Of a stretch of DNA of 64,000 nucleotides, positions 1 to 12,200 are shown piece by piece. Position 1 is the first letter of the stretch. Every line of letters begins with the position of its first letter. The translations under genes were made by a program, and so were the position numbers. This DNA comes from Bugulina stolonifera. Its lineage: Eukaryota > Bryozoa > Gymnolaemata > Cheilostomatida > Bugulidae. Under the pieces are notes generated by a model. The model was given only the letters and a program-made list of their open reading frames with translations, was not told the DNA's origin and made no database searches. The DNA lies in assembly GCA_935421135.1 (NCBI GenBank), contig OW285193.1:7434496-7498495 (forward strand), given 5' to 3'.

Positions 1-1065
1 TGTAATTAAATTTAAATGAATTGCCAAGTGTCAGGCTACAAAAGTCAGCTTTTGCAATCCAAAATACTATTGAAATTTCTACAGTTGATGTAAGATAAAT
101 ACGAATAGTTTAATAATTACATTGATTACATTTAGACCTATATCAGAGTCATACGCACTTTTGCCTGAAAGGCGACATATTTGACTGAAATTTAGAAAAT
201 TAGCAACCACACTGTTTGCTTAATTATGACCACGGGTTGGGCCACCTAGTGTAATACGTTATGTAGCTACAGTATATCTCATGCATGAAACAACAGGCTG
301 TGAACTCTACACAGCGGCAGTGGCAGCAGCTGAGGTGCTAATTAGCTATATGCAAGCAGCAGGGTAACTGTTTGTTTAGAGTCTATGGTTTCATTGATTA
401 AAATAGATATCGTGTTAATCTCGCATATAATTACAAAGCATAGGACTTATTGGTGCGATATTGTCACCAATTACTGTTTAGCTATTGGCTAATTACCCTA
501 CTGCCAAGATCACCATGCACACCTAATGAAACATAATAAGCTTAATTACTGAATAATTACTGCGATTCTGTCACACGATGGCGTTGACTATGACTGCCTA
601 ATTAACTACCTTCAGCCAACTAGATTTAGTATTAAATATATTATATTAGGTCCATGCACTGTGAGTCTACATGTATGTCTCCAAATGCACACAAGACTCT
701 ACTAGACATTGGTTAGAGTGTGTAGGTTGTAGCAGATGCTATTCTCAAAAACTCCATCAATTGATTTCAAAGAATGACACATTTTAGAGATACGTATGCG
801 TATGTGTATATCATGTTAGCAAACGATGTTATGGAGCAATTTTATTGCATGAAATCTGTAGGTTTCAAATTATTATTAGGTAAGCTTATCACTGCATAGG
901 ATGTACATGTATTTCATACGCATAGCGCCATCTACAAGCTTTACATTATATTTACGTTAAATATAAATTTGTAAATTAATTATTGAGCTGGTGGCAGTGC
1001 ACTAGCTGTATGTTCTAATATGGTTATGGTAACTGTACGGTCATGTGCTTTTTATTTACGTAGGA
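1..1065. other. Upstream region, no gene recognised
   Basis: AT-rich sequence with no convincing exon on either strand. A possible acceptor (TTTACGTAG) lies at 1061-1063, directly before the start codon of the next gene. An untranslated first exon somewhere in this stretch is therefore possible. Confidence 0.4.
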
Positions 1066-4000
1066 ATGATGATGTCACAATATAAATGGCTGATTGTAAT
1101 GCTACTGGTGGTAGAGTCTGCTAGCCTGTGGTCTCCAGAAGACTGCCCCGCCACATGTGTATGCCTTGAGATGTGGATTGACGTACTAAGAACTAAGCTA
1201 AATGCTGTAGACTGCAAAGGTAACGTTACGAATGCTTGTAGGACAACTTTATAGGCCACCTACAAAGTTAAACTTTCTATATAAGCTTAACATCCATCTA
1301 AATAGTTCCCAGGTTTTGGCCTTTAACTGTAAAAGTTAGGTTTTGTGCCTTAATCCAACATCCAACCTACCAAACAGAAACAGAAAGTGGAGCACTTATC
1401 TACATGTACACTTATTTACATGTACACTTATCTACATGTACACTTATCTACATGTACACTTATCTACATGTACACTTATCATTCTGCACTCTACTTATCT
1501 ACACTTATTTATAACATTAAGCCGGTTTGTAACTTTTTCAGTGTTTTACAATATTGAGTTCCTAGAGATATTACGTAGTGGCAGATATACTACCCACCCT
1601 ACCTGACAGGACGAGGCAGGTGTCAGTATATCACCATGAGTTCCAGGCTGTCATACGTAGAACCAGGCACTCAATACAAAACTAGAGTTTTAAACTAATG
1701 AGTAATGACTGTAGAGAGTTGACTGTTGGCTCTCGGGAAAGGAATAGTTTGATAAATTGGTTTTTTGTCAACCTAAACAGACTCCCTCTCTTGTAGCACA
1801 TTGACCGAAGCTTGTTAACAATTTCAGACAAAAATCAAAGTGGTTCAATACTCATGTGGATGTTCTATATTTGGTTAGTGGGTGGTCAGGGGGATATTAA
1901 AAGTTTAGTTCCAACAGTCTGACAAGGAAAAATCTTTGATCCAGCTTCAGCTTCTAGATGTTACCACTTTATCCAAATTTATCCAAATCATTTATCCAAA
2001 TTTTAAAACTTATTGAAGGAATCTTGTTCCCTGTAATGCAGCTTATATTTGTCTTTGTACTGCAGATACCTGTTTATTATGCTCTGTCGCAGTCATGCAA
2101 TAGTCTACTGTACTACATATCATTTCGTTGTGTAAAAGCAACCGATTTATAATCAACTCTGCAGCCTACATGAATTATACATGTACATGTGTATTGTAGC
2201 TTTATAGGCATATCTTTCATAACACAGGAAGTGTTTGCAGGTTTTGCATTCATACATGTGCCATAGAATTCAGCCAGTATAATAGAATAGTGCATATATA
2301 CACATGAATGAATAATCAGTTGGGCTGAAATTTAGGAATTTTATATTAAATTCATGACTTGTCGCAATTTATAAAAAAACAAATAAATCTATTGGGAATA
2401 GCTGAATCAAATAGAGCTTCCTCTGTTTTAGATCGAGACCTGACAACCCTGGATGTAGTACCAAAGAACACGCAGGCGTTAATTACTGGAGGAAACAAAC
2501 TTGCCATCGATTCACTAAGGCTACATAGCCTTAGTGAAGTCCAATATCTCGACCTCTCAAACAATCAACTAAAGTTACATCAAGTAGACACACTTCAAAC
2601 TTTGTTCACACAATTACAGACACTAAGGGCTCTTGATTTATCCAATAATTATCTTGAGTCTCTTCAAGCAGATTTATTTAACGGACTAAAATCGTTAGAA
2701 TATCTATCACTAAGTGGGAATTCTATTGTATACATAGAAAAAAACACATTTGAATCGCTTGTAAAACTTAAAACTCTGAAACTTGATAACAATCATTTGA
2801 GAACGATCAATTCTGACTGGATAAGCAACACAAGCCTATCAATGAGAGACTTAGATCTTTCTTCTAATAACATTGAAAATATTGAGGGTGGTGATCTACT
2901 CCACCTAAAGAAGTTGGAGAGGCTAAAATTGTCAAAGAATAACATTAGCAGCATTACAACTGATGCCTTTGAGGACTCGGAGATTCAAGAACTGTTTCTT
3001 GATGACAACTTCTTGGAGAAAGTATACAACAATGTGTTTACGCCTCTAACAAGGTTGACAATCTTAAGCTTAGACAATAATCCAATAGAGCGTCTTGACA
3101 CTAACACGTTATTCGATCACCCCAATCTGAAACAGATTTCGTTTAGCAACATGCGAAGCCTCTACATGGTTGATAAACACGCCTTCAAAAATTTACCACA
3201 GCTACTAAGGGTTGATCTGTACCAGAATGACAAATTAAATTTTGTACATTCGGAGGCATTTCAAAATTGCACATCACTAGAGGTTTTACATTTACACACT
3301 GGATCCTTGCGGGGCCTAGACGAGGCTATCACAAGAAGTCTGCCTGCTTTGAGGGAACTGAGTTTTTATAATAATAAGCTGCAATGCAACTGCTTAGCCA
3401 CATGGCTTAGGCATACAAATATATCTCTTATTGACGGTAACAGGATTGTTTGTTCTGGACCACATGCCGTTAGAATGGCCACACTCTTTGAATTAAATGA
3501 TTCTCAGCTTAACAGTGAATGTGGGCCCATCGTTATACTACAGAGCAGTCCAAGTGTTTCTGCAGAATTTGGTACAGACGTTACTCTGGAGTGCGTAAGC
3601 CTTGGCAGCGATCAGATACTGTGGAAACGACCGAATGAGCATTTCACAATCTCGAACACAAGTGAATCTATAAGCAACGGAACTTTAACGATTAGAAGTA
3701 TCCAGCATAGACATCAAGGTTTGTACACGTGCATAGCAAAGTCGGCTGTCAACGGACTAGCTGACTCGGCAACGGTCAACGTAAGAGTTATTCACTCTCA
3801 AGTCTCACTAAAAACGATTGCTATATCTAAATCATTTATCGTAGTACAATGGGACCGCTCAGATGGTACTTGTTTCCTGTCGTACTCGACTGCAAGAAAC
3901 GGATCAGTACAGGAAGTGGAGGTACCACCAGGTGTCAGTCAATATACTCTAGAAAGGTTGCACCCTGACACTAGCTATACGGTCTGCTTACTATATCATA

Positions 4001-4305
4001 ACAAGCTAGAGCAAACATGTATATCTGTGCAAATGCTGCCAGAAAGTCGAACAGATACCCCAAAGGACAATTCATCATTGAGTAAGAATACGCAAAGTAT
4101 TCCTAGTAGCGTCCTTATTGTATTTATTGTGGTCGCCGTGACCATACCTCTGCTCATTATTGTAACTCTAGTGTGTATAAAATTCAAGCGATATAGACAC
4201 TCAAAGATCTCATATTTAAGGCAGTTTAACGACACGGACAATATAAAGCTTGAAAAGTGCTATAACCCCACCACAGCACCGCTCTGTGACCACGAACACG
4301 CTTAG
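1066..4305 (+). CDS. LRR-Ig-FN3 single-pass membrane receptor
   Basis: Exons 1066-1219 and 2432-4305 give 675 residues. Phase 1 joins AAA-G to AT-CGA and completes the N-terminal LRR cap (Cys 27, 31, 33 and 50, then RDLTTL and VP). Order: hydrophobic signal peptide (about 5-20), LRRNT, roughly ten leucine-rich repeats, LRRCT (CNCLATWL near 368), one C2-type immunoglobulin domain (VTLECV and GLYTCIAKS, about 420-505), a fibronectin III domain (VVQWDRSDG to SYTVCLLY, about 508-590), one transmembrane helix (about 611-636, IVFIVVAV) and a tail of about 40 residues. This is the layout of the LRFN/LRIT group of adhesion and synaptic organiser proteins; the family placement is by architecture only. 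The start was chosen as the first of three consecutive ATG codons, just after a possible acceptor. The single intron inside the cap and one large LRR exon are usual for such genes. Confidence 0.9.
1393..1485. repeat. 16-bp tandem repeat in intron 1 of the LRR-Ig-FN3 gene
   Basis: About five copies of TTATCTACATGTACAC (first copies slightly diverged: TTATTTACATGTACAC) lie within the intron. They contain the TACATGTA palindrome that recurs through the window. Confidence 0.8.
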
Positions 4306-4578
4306 TTGGTTACGCCATCTTTGCTGCGTCTCGACAAAGTTGATTGTATAAAATAGTAACAAATATGCTTAAAATTCAAAGAGGCCTACATTTGCCTACT
4401 TTTTGTATAATTGCATTGCAATGTTCGTACATGTATATCTACTACAATGTACCTACTAACTTATATATTGTTTTGTTGTGGAGATTGCAGAAAATATCCA
4501 TGATAATTCTGTGTAGCTATGATTAGTATGTGCGTGTAGTTCTAGATATGTAACAATGTTAGTATTCATCTAACCAAG

Positions 4579-4610
4579 CATATTATTGTATACATGTATA
4601 CAATAATATG
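4579..4610. repeat. Perfect 32-bp palindrome
   Basis: The sequence from CATATTATTGTATACA to TGTATACAATAATATG reads identically on both strands with no spacer. It lies about 270 bases downstream of the LRR receptor stop codon. Confidence 0.9.
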
Positions 4611-5421
4611 TCATTTTTGCACATGCATTGTATATTTACAGAGTGTACATATACACACAAATCTACCTTTATTTTATTTATCATGTTGTTATTCATTTGT
4701 TACATAATTATATTATTTCATTGTGCCTTGTTAAGTTTTATTAAATTTTGTATAATCGATGTCACTATTTGCATTAATTATGTTGGTATAAATAATTGTA
4801 GTACGACATCTATAGGCCAACTACATGTACATGTACATGCATATAAAATAAGTTCTCTCATATAATACATTAACCATTATAAATGTTGCCAAATTCTTTT
4901 AAATAAAATAGTTTTATCCAGGTAGCTCCTCTTACCCAAGTCTATTATGATTATAGCTTTATATTGTACTGGAGAAGGTAACAATAACTCTGAATCATGA
5001 TGGACTTTATTTTCATTCCGTAATATACATGCATAGTCAACAAGTACATGTAGATGTACACATATAAACGTACATCTCACAAGAAATGAGAATGAGATCA
5101 TTACAAGAGGGTTTGCAGTGCTCCTATCAGCCATTTATATGTTGCAGATGACACTCAGCAACTCCATTCATTCCTAGCAAGGTTATTTGACAAACTTAGT
5201 GCAAATATGTGTTCCTCCTGTTTGAGGGTCAGTTAATCAAAACGAGTGAGTGAGAATGGAACACACGTAACTGATGCAAACATGACTTGATATTTTGACG
5301 ACCAAAATCTAAATGCTTCCAGGTTTGACGAAGTGCACCACAAATAATTAAAGAATGTAATAGTTAGTTTGGTAAAACCAATGTATAACAGTAACCAGTC
5401 ATAGTTTAGTAATATTTGAAT

Positions 5422-5603
5422 ATGAGGAAGAGACAACTCCTGAATGACTGTCCAGTCTTGCTGTTACTTTTATATAACATTGGATGCTTGACAAGCAAAA
5501 ATAACCCCTCAAGGCAAAACACCTTATCATGCGCACCTCATGAGTATATATCATTCAGAAAGCTTTCACTTGGTTGGTCTTTGAGGGATTTTCTCCATTC
5601 CCG
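5422..5603 (+). CDS. Possible signal-peptide exon, unassigned
   Basis: An ATG-initiated 60-codon stretch begins MRKRQLLNDCPVLLLLLYNI, which looks like a secretion signal, and ends exactly at a strong donor (CCCG followed by GTAAGTG). I could not find a continuing exon before the next gene starts at 6226, and no homologue is recognised. It may be a first exon of a small unannotated gene or a chance reading frame. Only the hydrophobic segment and the donor support it. Confidence 0.2.
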
Positions 5604-6120
5604 GTAAGTGTAAAAATGTACATGTATATAGCAACATGATAAGGTTAATTTCATTAAGATAAATCTTTGCACTCTAAATAGCAGACTCCTAAATACTGAA
5701 AATCAGAGCTAAACAATAAAAGCACACTTTGACTATTACTGTGCGAGTCTAGCGCTTTTGTTAACTCAGTGGCATTGCAGAGCTCGTACACAATAAGTAA
5801 AGACAAATTTACATCAAATATGTTTAATCACTTGATCTTATCAAATACAATTTTATATTGTTGTTATATCATACAATCATGTACATGTAAATGCAGAACT
5901 TGCAGCATAGATTTAAATTAGGAGTTGTTACATTATTGATTGTAACTGTGACAGAAGTTGCCTCACCATGTTGCAAGTGGCTATGTCGAAAATTCTTTCA
6001 TAAAATCTCTTAGCCTACGCGCTCAACTTGACAAAGTGTATTGGGGTGATCTTTATTTTTAGTTCGGTTCCTTTGTGCATTATATGATGCGCACAGGCTA
6101 AATGCATCACCGGAACTACG

Positions 6121-6144
6121 ATGGCTGCCAATGGTGAAAAATAG
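6121..6144 (+). promoter_or_regulatory. Possible upstream ORF and promoter-proximal motif of the Golgi protein gene
   Basis: ATG at 6121 opens a seven-codon frame (MAANGEK, stop TAG) 82 bases before the main start at 6226. The surrounding CCGGAACTACGATGGCTGCC combines an ETS-like CCGGAA with a YY1-like ATGGC core, common near animal housekeeping promoters. If transcription starts upstream of 6121 this is a translated uORF; if it starts here, it is a core promoter element. Confidence 0.4.
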
Positions 6145-6225
6145 TTGTAAATGGATTAGATTTCTTTATATTAACTTTTTCATCACACCAATATTTTATA
6201 CATTCCACATATCCATATAGCTAAG

Positions 6226-9200
6226 ATGATTCGATCTCGAGGTGGCATGACATCTTATGTCGGTTATGGTGCATTGACATTGATTCTGATGTATGTTTTA
6301 TTTCTATATAACGCTACTAAAAATGGTCTGAACACTTGTGAGCTGAATGGGAGTAAGCTAAAGGATGAGAAACAACAAATACTGACACAACTATCAGGTA
6401 CAGAGTATTAGCTCACAGTTATGATAATTAAAATTTAAAAGACAAAATATAACGAGGTGATTTAAGGAAAGACTAAGTGATAAACAAAATAAATATTACA
6501 TTATTATTATAATAATAATAAAATAAAAATAAATATATAATAATAAAATAAAAATATTTTATTGATTGTAATTGTTATTCTTATTGTATTTATTTGTTTG
6601 CAATTATATTATTTGTTGTATTATAATTAGGCCTCTATATTTGAATATAATATAGGCCTATATTTCCTTATACAAGCATAAAACTAAAGGATTCTAATTT
6701 AATTTGGTGGATTAATTGGTTAGTCTGAATACTGGTGCCGATGGACTTCAGGGAAAGTGAAAATATAAAAACTAGAAATTTTATTGATTTTTTTTGGTTT
6801 TCATTCTTCTTCTTGCTTCTAATGTTTAAAATAAACTGACAATTGACAAAAAATAATACTATAGGCTAGGCCTACATGTAGCCCTGCACACTTACATGTA
6901 CGTGATTCTGTCAAAATCAAAAATGGAAAAGAAGGTTGAGGTGTTATTATAGAAAAATTATAAAAAAGAAAAAAGAAATCTCCAATCAATGAGTTCCCAC
7001 GCTTCTACCTCTTCCGAGGGCCTCAGTGGGAAATTCAGCTTAAAAACATTAAACTATAAGAATTGAAAGCAGAGCAGTCTTGTTGTGAGGACAAAGGCAC
7101 ATCATTGAATATGTTATACTAGCCTGCTTAGTTTAATCTGCTAAAATTTTTTTTTATCAGTTGATAACCTGCAGAATTTTCAAACTCACTTCAACTTTGT
7201 TGATTTGAAGCAGTAAATGCACCTCCAATAGGGCCGAATACTTGCTATATAACCTCTGAAAACTGCAGATAATGTATTAGGTTCCTTTTTTTTTAATAAA
7301 GAACTTAATTTGGTAAAAGTAGTACAGAACTGGACAGTCAGATTTATTGGTCATTTTCACTATTTTATTATTTTTCAAATTTATGTAGGCCGCTAACTCA
7401 TTCTAAATTAAAGTATAAATATGCTTCAATATTACAAGAGACTGACTACATCGTAACTCATCAAACTGATGGGAATGCGACTTAACAACGCTGGTGGTGA
7501 CTAGTTGTAGTCTGATGAGCATGGCCTAAATGAATACAAATGACCATGTTGATTTAATACTTCTAATTGGCTGTGCCAGTAATTTTCGCGGCTAAGTTTT
7601 ACTGGAAGGTTCTCACAGAGTCCTATGGCAGAGTCGGCAAAGACTCTGCTCATGTATCGACCTACATACACTAAGTAGGCCTACATACACTAAGTAGGCC
7701 TACATACACTAAGTAGGCCTACATACACTAAGTAGGCCTACATACACTAAGTAGGCTTACATACACTAAGTAGGCCTACATACAAAGCCAATCATGTTAG
7801 TAATGTTCATTTTAAAATGTAGACCCAACTGTCTAATAGAAATACAATACAATGATGTTTCCATTAATGAGTTTTTACCAAGGATGCCGCCATATCAATG
7901 TTGTGTACCGTCATGAGACTGTTCGGAATTGCTGTTGTTTTTGTATGTTTGCATCTAATTCAATGAACTGACCAGTAAGTCAATGTACCCATGACCAACC
8001 AAAATGGACTGCTTGTCTTTAGCGACATTATGCATATGGATAATAGACAGTGTCAAATATCTATTCAACTAATAATCTACTAGAACCTCTAAGATATTCA
8101 TATACAACAACATCTACTAATACCAGTTATATACTACTCTTGTAGCTGCCCATGAGCACACTAAAAGATTAAAGACATCGTCAGAGGAAACTAAAGATTC
8201 CTTAAATAAATGTACTGGTAGGTAGAGCGCTGGTTGGTAACATATCTTAAAAGTCACCTGCAAGGCACCCATGCTCCGCCCACTTATATGACATCTACTT
8301 GTTATACATGTACATCTGTTCTGATGAGAAAGTTTGTTAAAGTTAGCCAATCACTGTCTCTGTTACTGCCCCGATGTTATGTAACATGCATTCCCTACTT
8401 GTGGGCAGAGTTAAAGAGCAAAGTGGATCCCTTCCTCGGTTCCCTATGACCGCGGTGTTCCTTACTGTGATTACTATTGTGTTATCATATATTAGTTGTG
8501 GTTTTTTCAAGGTATGGAAATATGTGAACTTTTTTATTGTAGCTGCTAGAAAAGAAAGTGAAAAGGCACATGTAAGTTACTGTTCATTATAATTTATATT
8601 CTATTTGAAGCAGTATGTAAGCTTAGGCCTAGATAGTAGTTAGTAGGGGAGAGCGGGGTAAGTTGGGACAATTTTTGGTTTTTTGGAAATAATACGGAGT
8701 CTAGAGGTCATAGCAGCATCATTTTTTGCATGAAAGTACTCTAATATGTTGTCTAACTATAGCCTGAAGCACACACATTGACAAGTCAGCATAGTGCGGT
8801 AATCCATGATTTGGCAGCGCATGTCAAACGTCCCAACTTACCCCACTAACGGGGTAAGTTGGGACAGGTGTGGGGCAAGTTGGGACACCATTGAAAATAT
8901 AGATTTTAGATTTAGATTAGTCTCCTTTTTTATCATGAACAGATAGAATTGAAATGTTACAATAATATTACACATATATTTAAAATTATTGCCACATATG
9001 TCAAAAAACATATCTGTAAAAAACTGCTGAACTTTAATTTAGTTCGGCCTCGAAGTGTTTAATTTTTTTTATTACAAGATAGTCTAGGGAAGGTATGAAA
9101 ATTGTTTTGATGTAAAAGAGAATGTTAAGTAAATCTTTGTTAGAATAGGTGGATGCCAGCTTGAACATGAAAACCCCTTAATTCGTTTGGCGCCTTATAG

Positions 9201-12200
9201 GTGTAATAATTTATAATAGCTCTGTTAGCTGTAATAATTTATAACGCTCTTTTGTGACCAAGTTCCAGTCTACTTATGCATATTAGACTTGAAACTATAA
9301 AATAAACTAGCACATCGTAGGTGACCATTTTTCTAATTTTGGTACAGCAAAATTTTCTTAAGCTTTAAATTTGTCACTTAAAATAAATAGAATATAAAAC
9401 CAAAACACCAGAAATAAACCAATACTAGGAAATATAGGCAAAAATGTTGATTTTTACTATAATTATTATTAGAGTTTGATGTACGATTGAACAACTGACA
9501 CTCTAGATAAAATGAAATCATTGAGCAGAAAAAATATTGTTGAATTTTAATTTCACTTGGCAGCCCAACCCAGAGTTCATGGCAGCATTTATAACACCGG
9601 CGATAGTAGTCAATCCGCCTAATTCATGCGATGGAGTCGATCCAACCTGTGTCTTTCTCTTGGTGCTAATTATCTTTCCTGGGTTTTGGACAGTGGTAAA
9701 TTGGATATTTACAGATGGAAAACCTATAACTTTGTAAATAGATTATCGATGATGTGTGATTAAACTATTCCTTGGTACTCTCACCGAAGATGGTAGTTTA
9801 ACTGGGGTTGGGTGACAATAAGTGTGGAGAGACATTGAGTGTACATGTATATAGCCTACTTGTCTAGTTTGAACAACAAAGAGTGAATCCCCAAAACTTT
9901 ATAACTAAGTTATACCTAATAATCTATTGGATTATTAGCTTGGTGCTGCCTGATGGTGTTAGTTGGTCTGGTGGGGGTGTCAAAAGACGCAGAAACGGTG
10001 TTCGAAGTGTAGGTATGAGTAGGAAAAGGATGTAGTTCATACATTGTGTTGGTGCTACTGCTGTCAGGGTCATGAGTAAAGTGAGGACAGAACAGAGATC
10101 AAAAGCTGTTATAGCAATGAGTCAGGTTTGACCTGTTTCTATTACGAGTAATATCAATACTAGCTATAATGCCATCCCCGCACATGATTGGCGTTCTTTA
10201 CCAAAGTCAAATGCTATCCAAGATTCATCAAACAACTTTTAGTTAGAGAAAAGGTGAAATTACAGTGTCATCTTGGATTCATATCATTCCACAAACATGA
10301 TTTATTATTACAAATGGTGTCCCAACTTGCCCCACTTCCAGCGTCTCAACTTGCCCCACACTCCCATTTTTTAGTAAAACACAATTTTTTATTAAGATTT
10401 TTGACTTGAGCTAATTTTAACTTTAGTTGTTCTAACTAGATGCTATAGAGTCTCTATGTGCAAATTTTCAAATCTATGGAGTCATTCTTTCATTAAAAAA
10501 ATTAGAAACTCGTCAATAGAAAAAAATTTACTCAAACATGCAAATATTACATTATTGCAAATTGCAAAAAAAATACTTATTCAACTTAAAAAACAAAATA
10601 GTGGGTTATGTTTATTTATGTTGATCTAACCTTTGGTCCATACCATAAAAATGTAATGGGTCTCATAATACCCAAAACAGCCCTGTCCCAACTTACCCCG
10701 CGTCCCAACTTACCCCACTCTCCCCTAGTAGGTGACCAGAAATGCAGTTCATGAATAATAATATAAAGCGTGGAGTCCCTTGAGTATTTGGAACAAAGCC
10801 AGTAATTCTTTCTCGTGTGAATATGCATAGTAGCTAATGAGTTTCATATAATAAACATACATGTACGCCTATGCATATACATAATGTACATGTAGGTATT
10901 GGCCTATACCTCTATAGTACATGTACATTGTAATAATATATTTACATGTGTGTATCTCTCTTTTATACTTGCAGCAAGACTGTATAGTGGAATTACGAGA
11001 TGCCAAAACTGAAGTTAAAAATAAAGAGGTATGTCAATATAGAGTTTGTAGCAATATTACTACAATGTCACAGTGTACCCTTGTAAAGTAAACCTATCGC
11101 TGTCAATACTGACTTTGTTAAGGTGAATATGAGATGAAGTAAATAGTCAGTGAGGCGTGTATAGCTACTCTATTATTAACATGTTCATTGTTATGGTGTT
11201 TGCTCAGCTCCCTTTATCTTACTTCAATGATTCAATTCATTGAACAATGGTGTAAAATATTGTGTGTGCATTTAGTAAAACATCATAAATTATATGTATC
11301 TATGTAATCTGTCTACTTCAGGTTATATGTAGTGCTGTATCTGAATCAAAATATAATAGGACTGTATAATTATGCAGCTGGAGACATTGGCTGGTGAATA
11401 CATATACTCCAGTAAAATAAACACAACTAGGTTATGATGTCCATTAACTTACTTATGATTAAAATATCACATTGCTGTTCTTATTGGTTGTCAGACAGAG
11501 CTATCTAGGTCACAGCGGGATTTGGAGGATGTCCGTTCCAAACTAGCTGTGAAAGAGGAAGACTGTAGTAAAGTAGCTCAGAAATCTCTAGAGGAGTATA
11601 ATAGATATAAGGAGGAGATGCAAAAAGTCGAGTCTAATTTACAGGGTGTGTTGTCTTTGTGGTTCAGTGTCATGTTCGAGTCGCATTTTCATCCTTCGTG
11701 AATTGTACATAATCAACCGGTTTCCTATGAAGAATATTATTCAGAAATATGTCAAATTTGTGTCTGTATGTAGTCATTTAGCACCGCAGCATATGTGTAG
11801 CAATAGTACGACATTGTATGTTTGATATAACACTGTTGTGTTCACAAGTTATAATGTCTGTTCTATAGGTCAACTTGCAATGAAAACTTCAAAGTTGGAA
11901 AAATTAACTCAAGACTTGGCCAATCTCCAACAGCAACACAAAATATTACAGCAACAACAGCAGCAGCAACAGCAGCAGCAGCAGAATATGGCTCTCCCAC
12001 AGGGTAATGGTTTACCCCAGCAGCAACCTGTCAATTACGTTGGGCAACCTGCCGCACCTGCTGTCTTACAAAAAGACTTTGGTTTGGGAGACATCTTAAA
12101 ACTTCCTCCGGCCAATCAACCAGCTGGAAATCCAGGGAATCAGCTACCACAGGCGAATAATGTACCACTTCAAAACCAGGGTGGTAATGTACCTGCTGGT

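Larger units (their letters stand above)
4306..6120. other. Intergenic region between LRR receptor and Golgi protein
   Basis: It holds the 3' flank of the LRR gene (AATAAA near 4903), a perfect 32-bp palindrome (4579-4610), a cluster of TACATGTA motifs (4829-4842) and one possible first exon (5422-5603). No other exon was recognised. Confidence 0.4.

Noticed and set aside
9537..9737. Transposase exon inside the 2.08-kb transposon
   Set aside because: The 66-codon frame has no DDE or zinc-finger motif, and neighbouring frames are full of stops.
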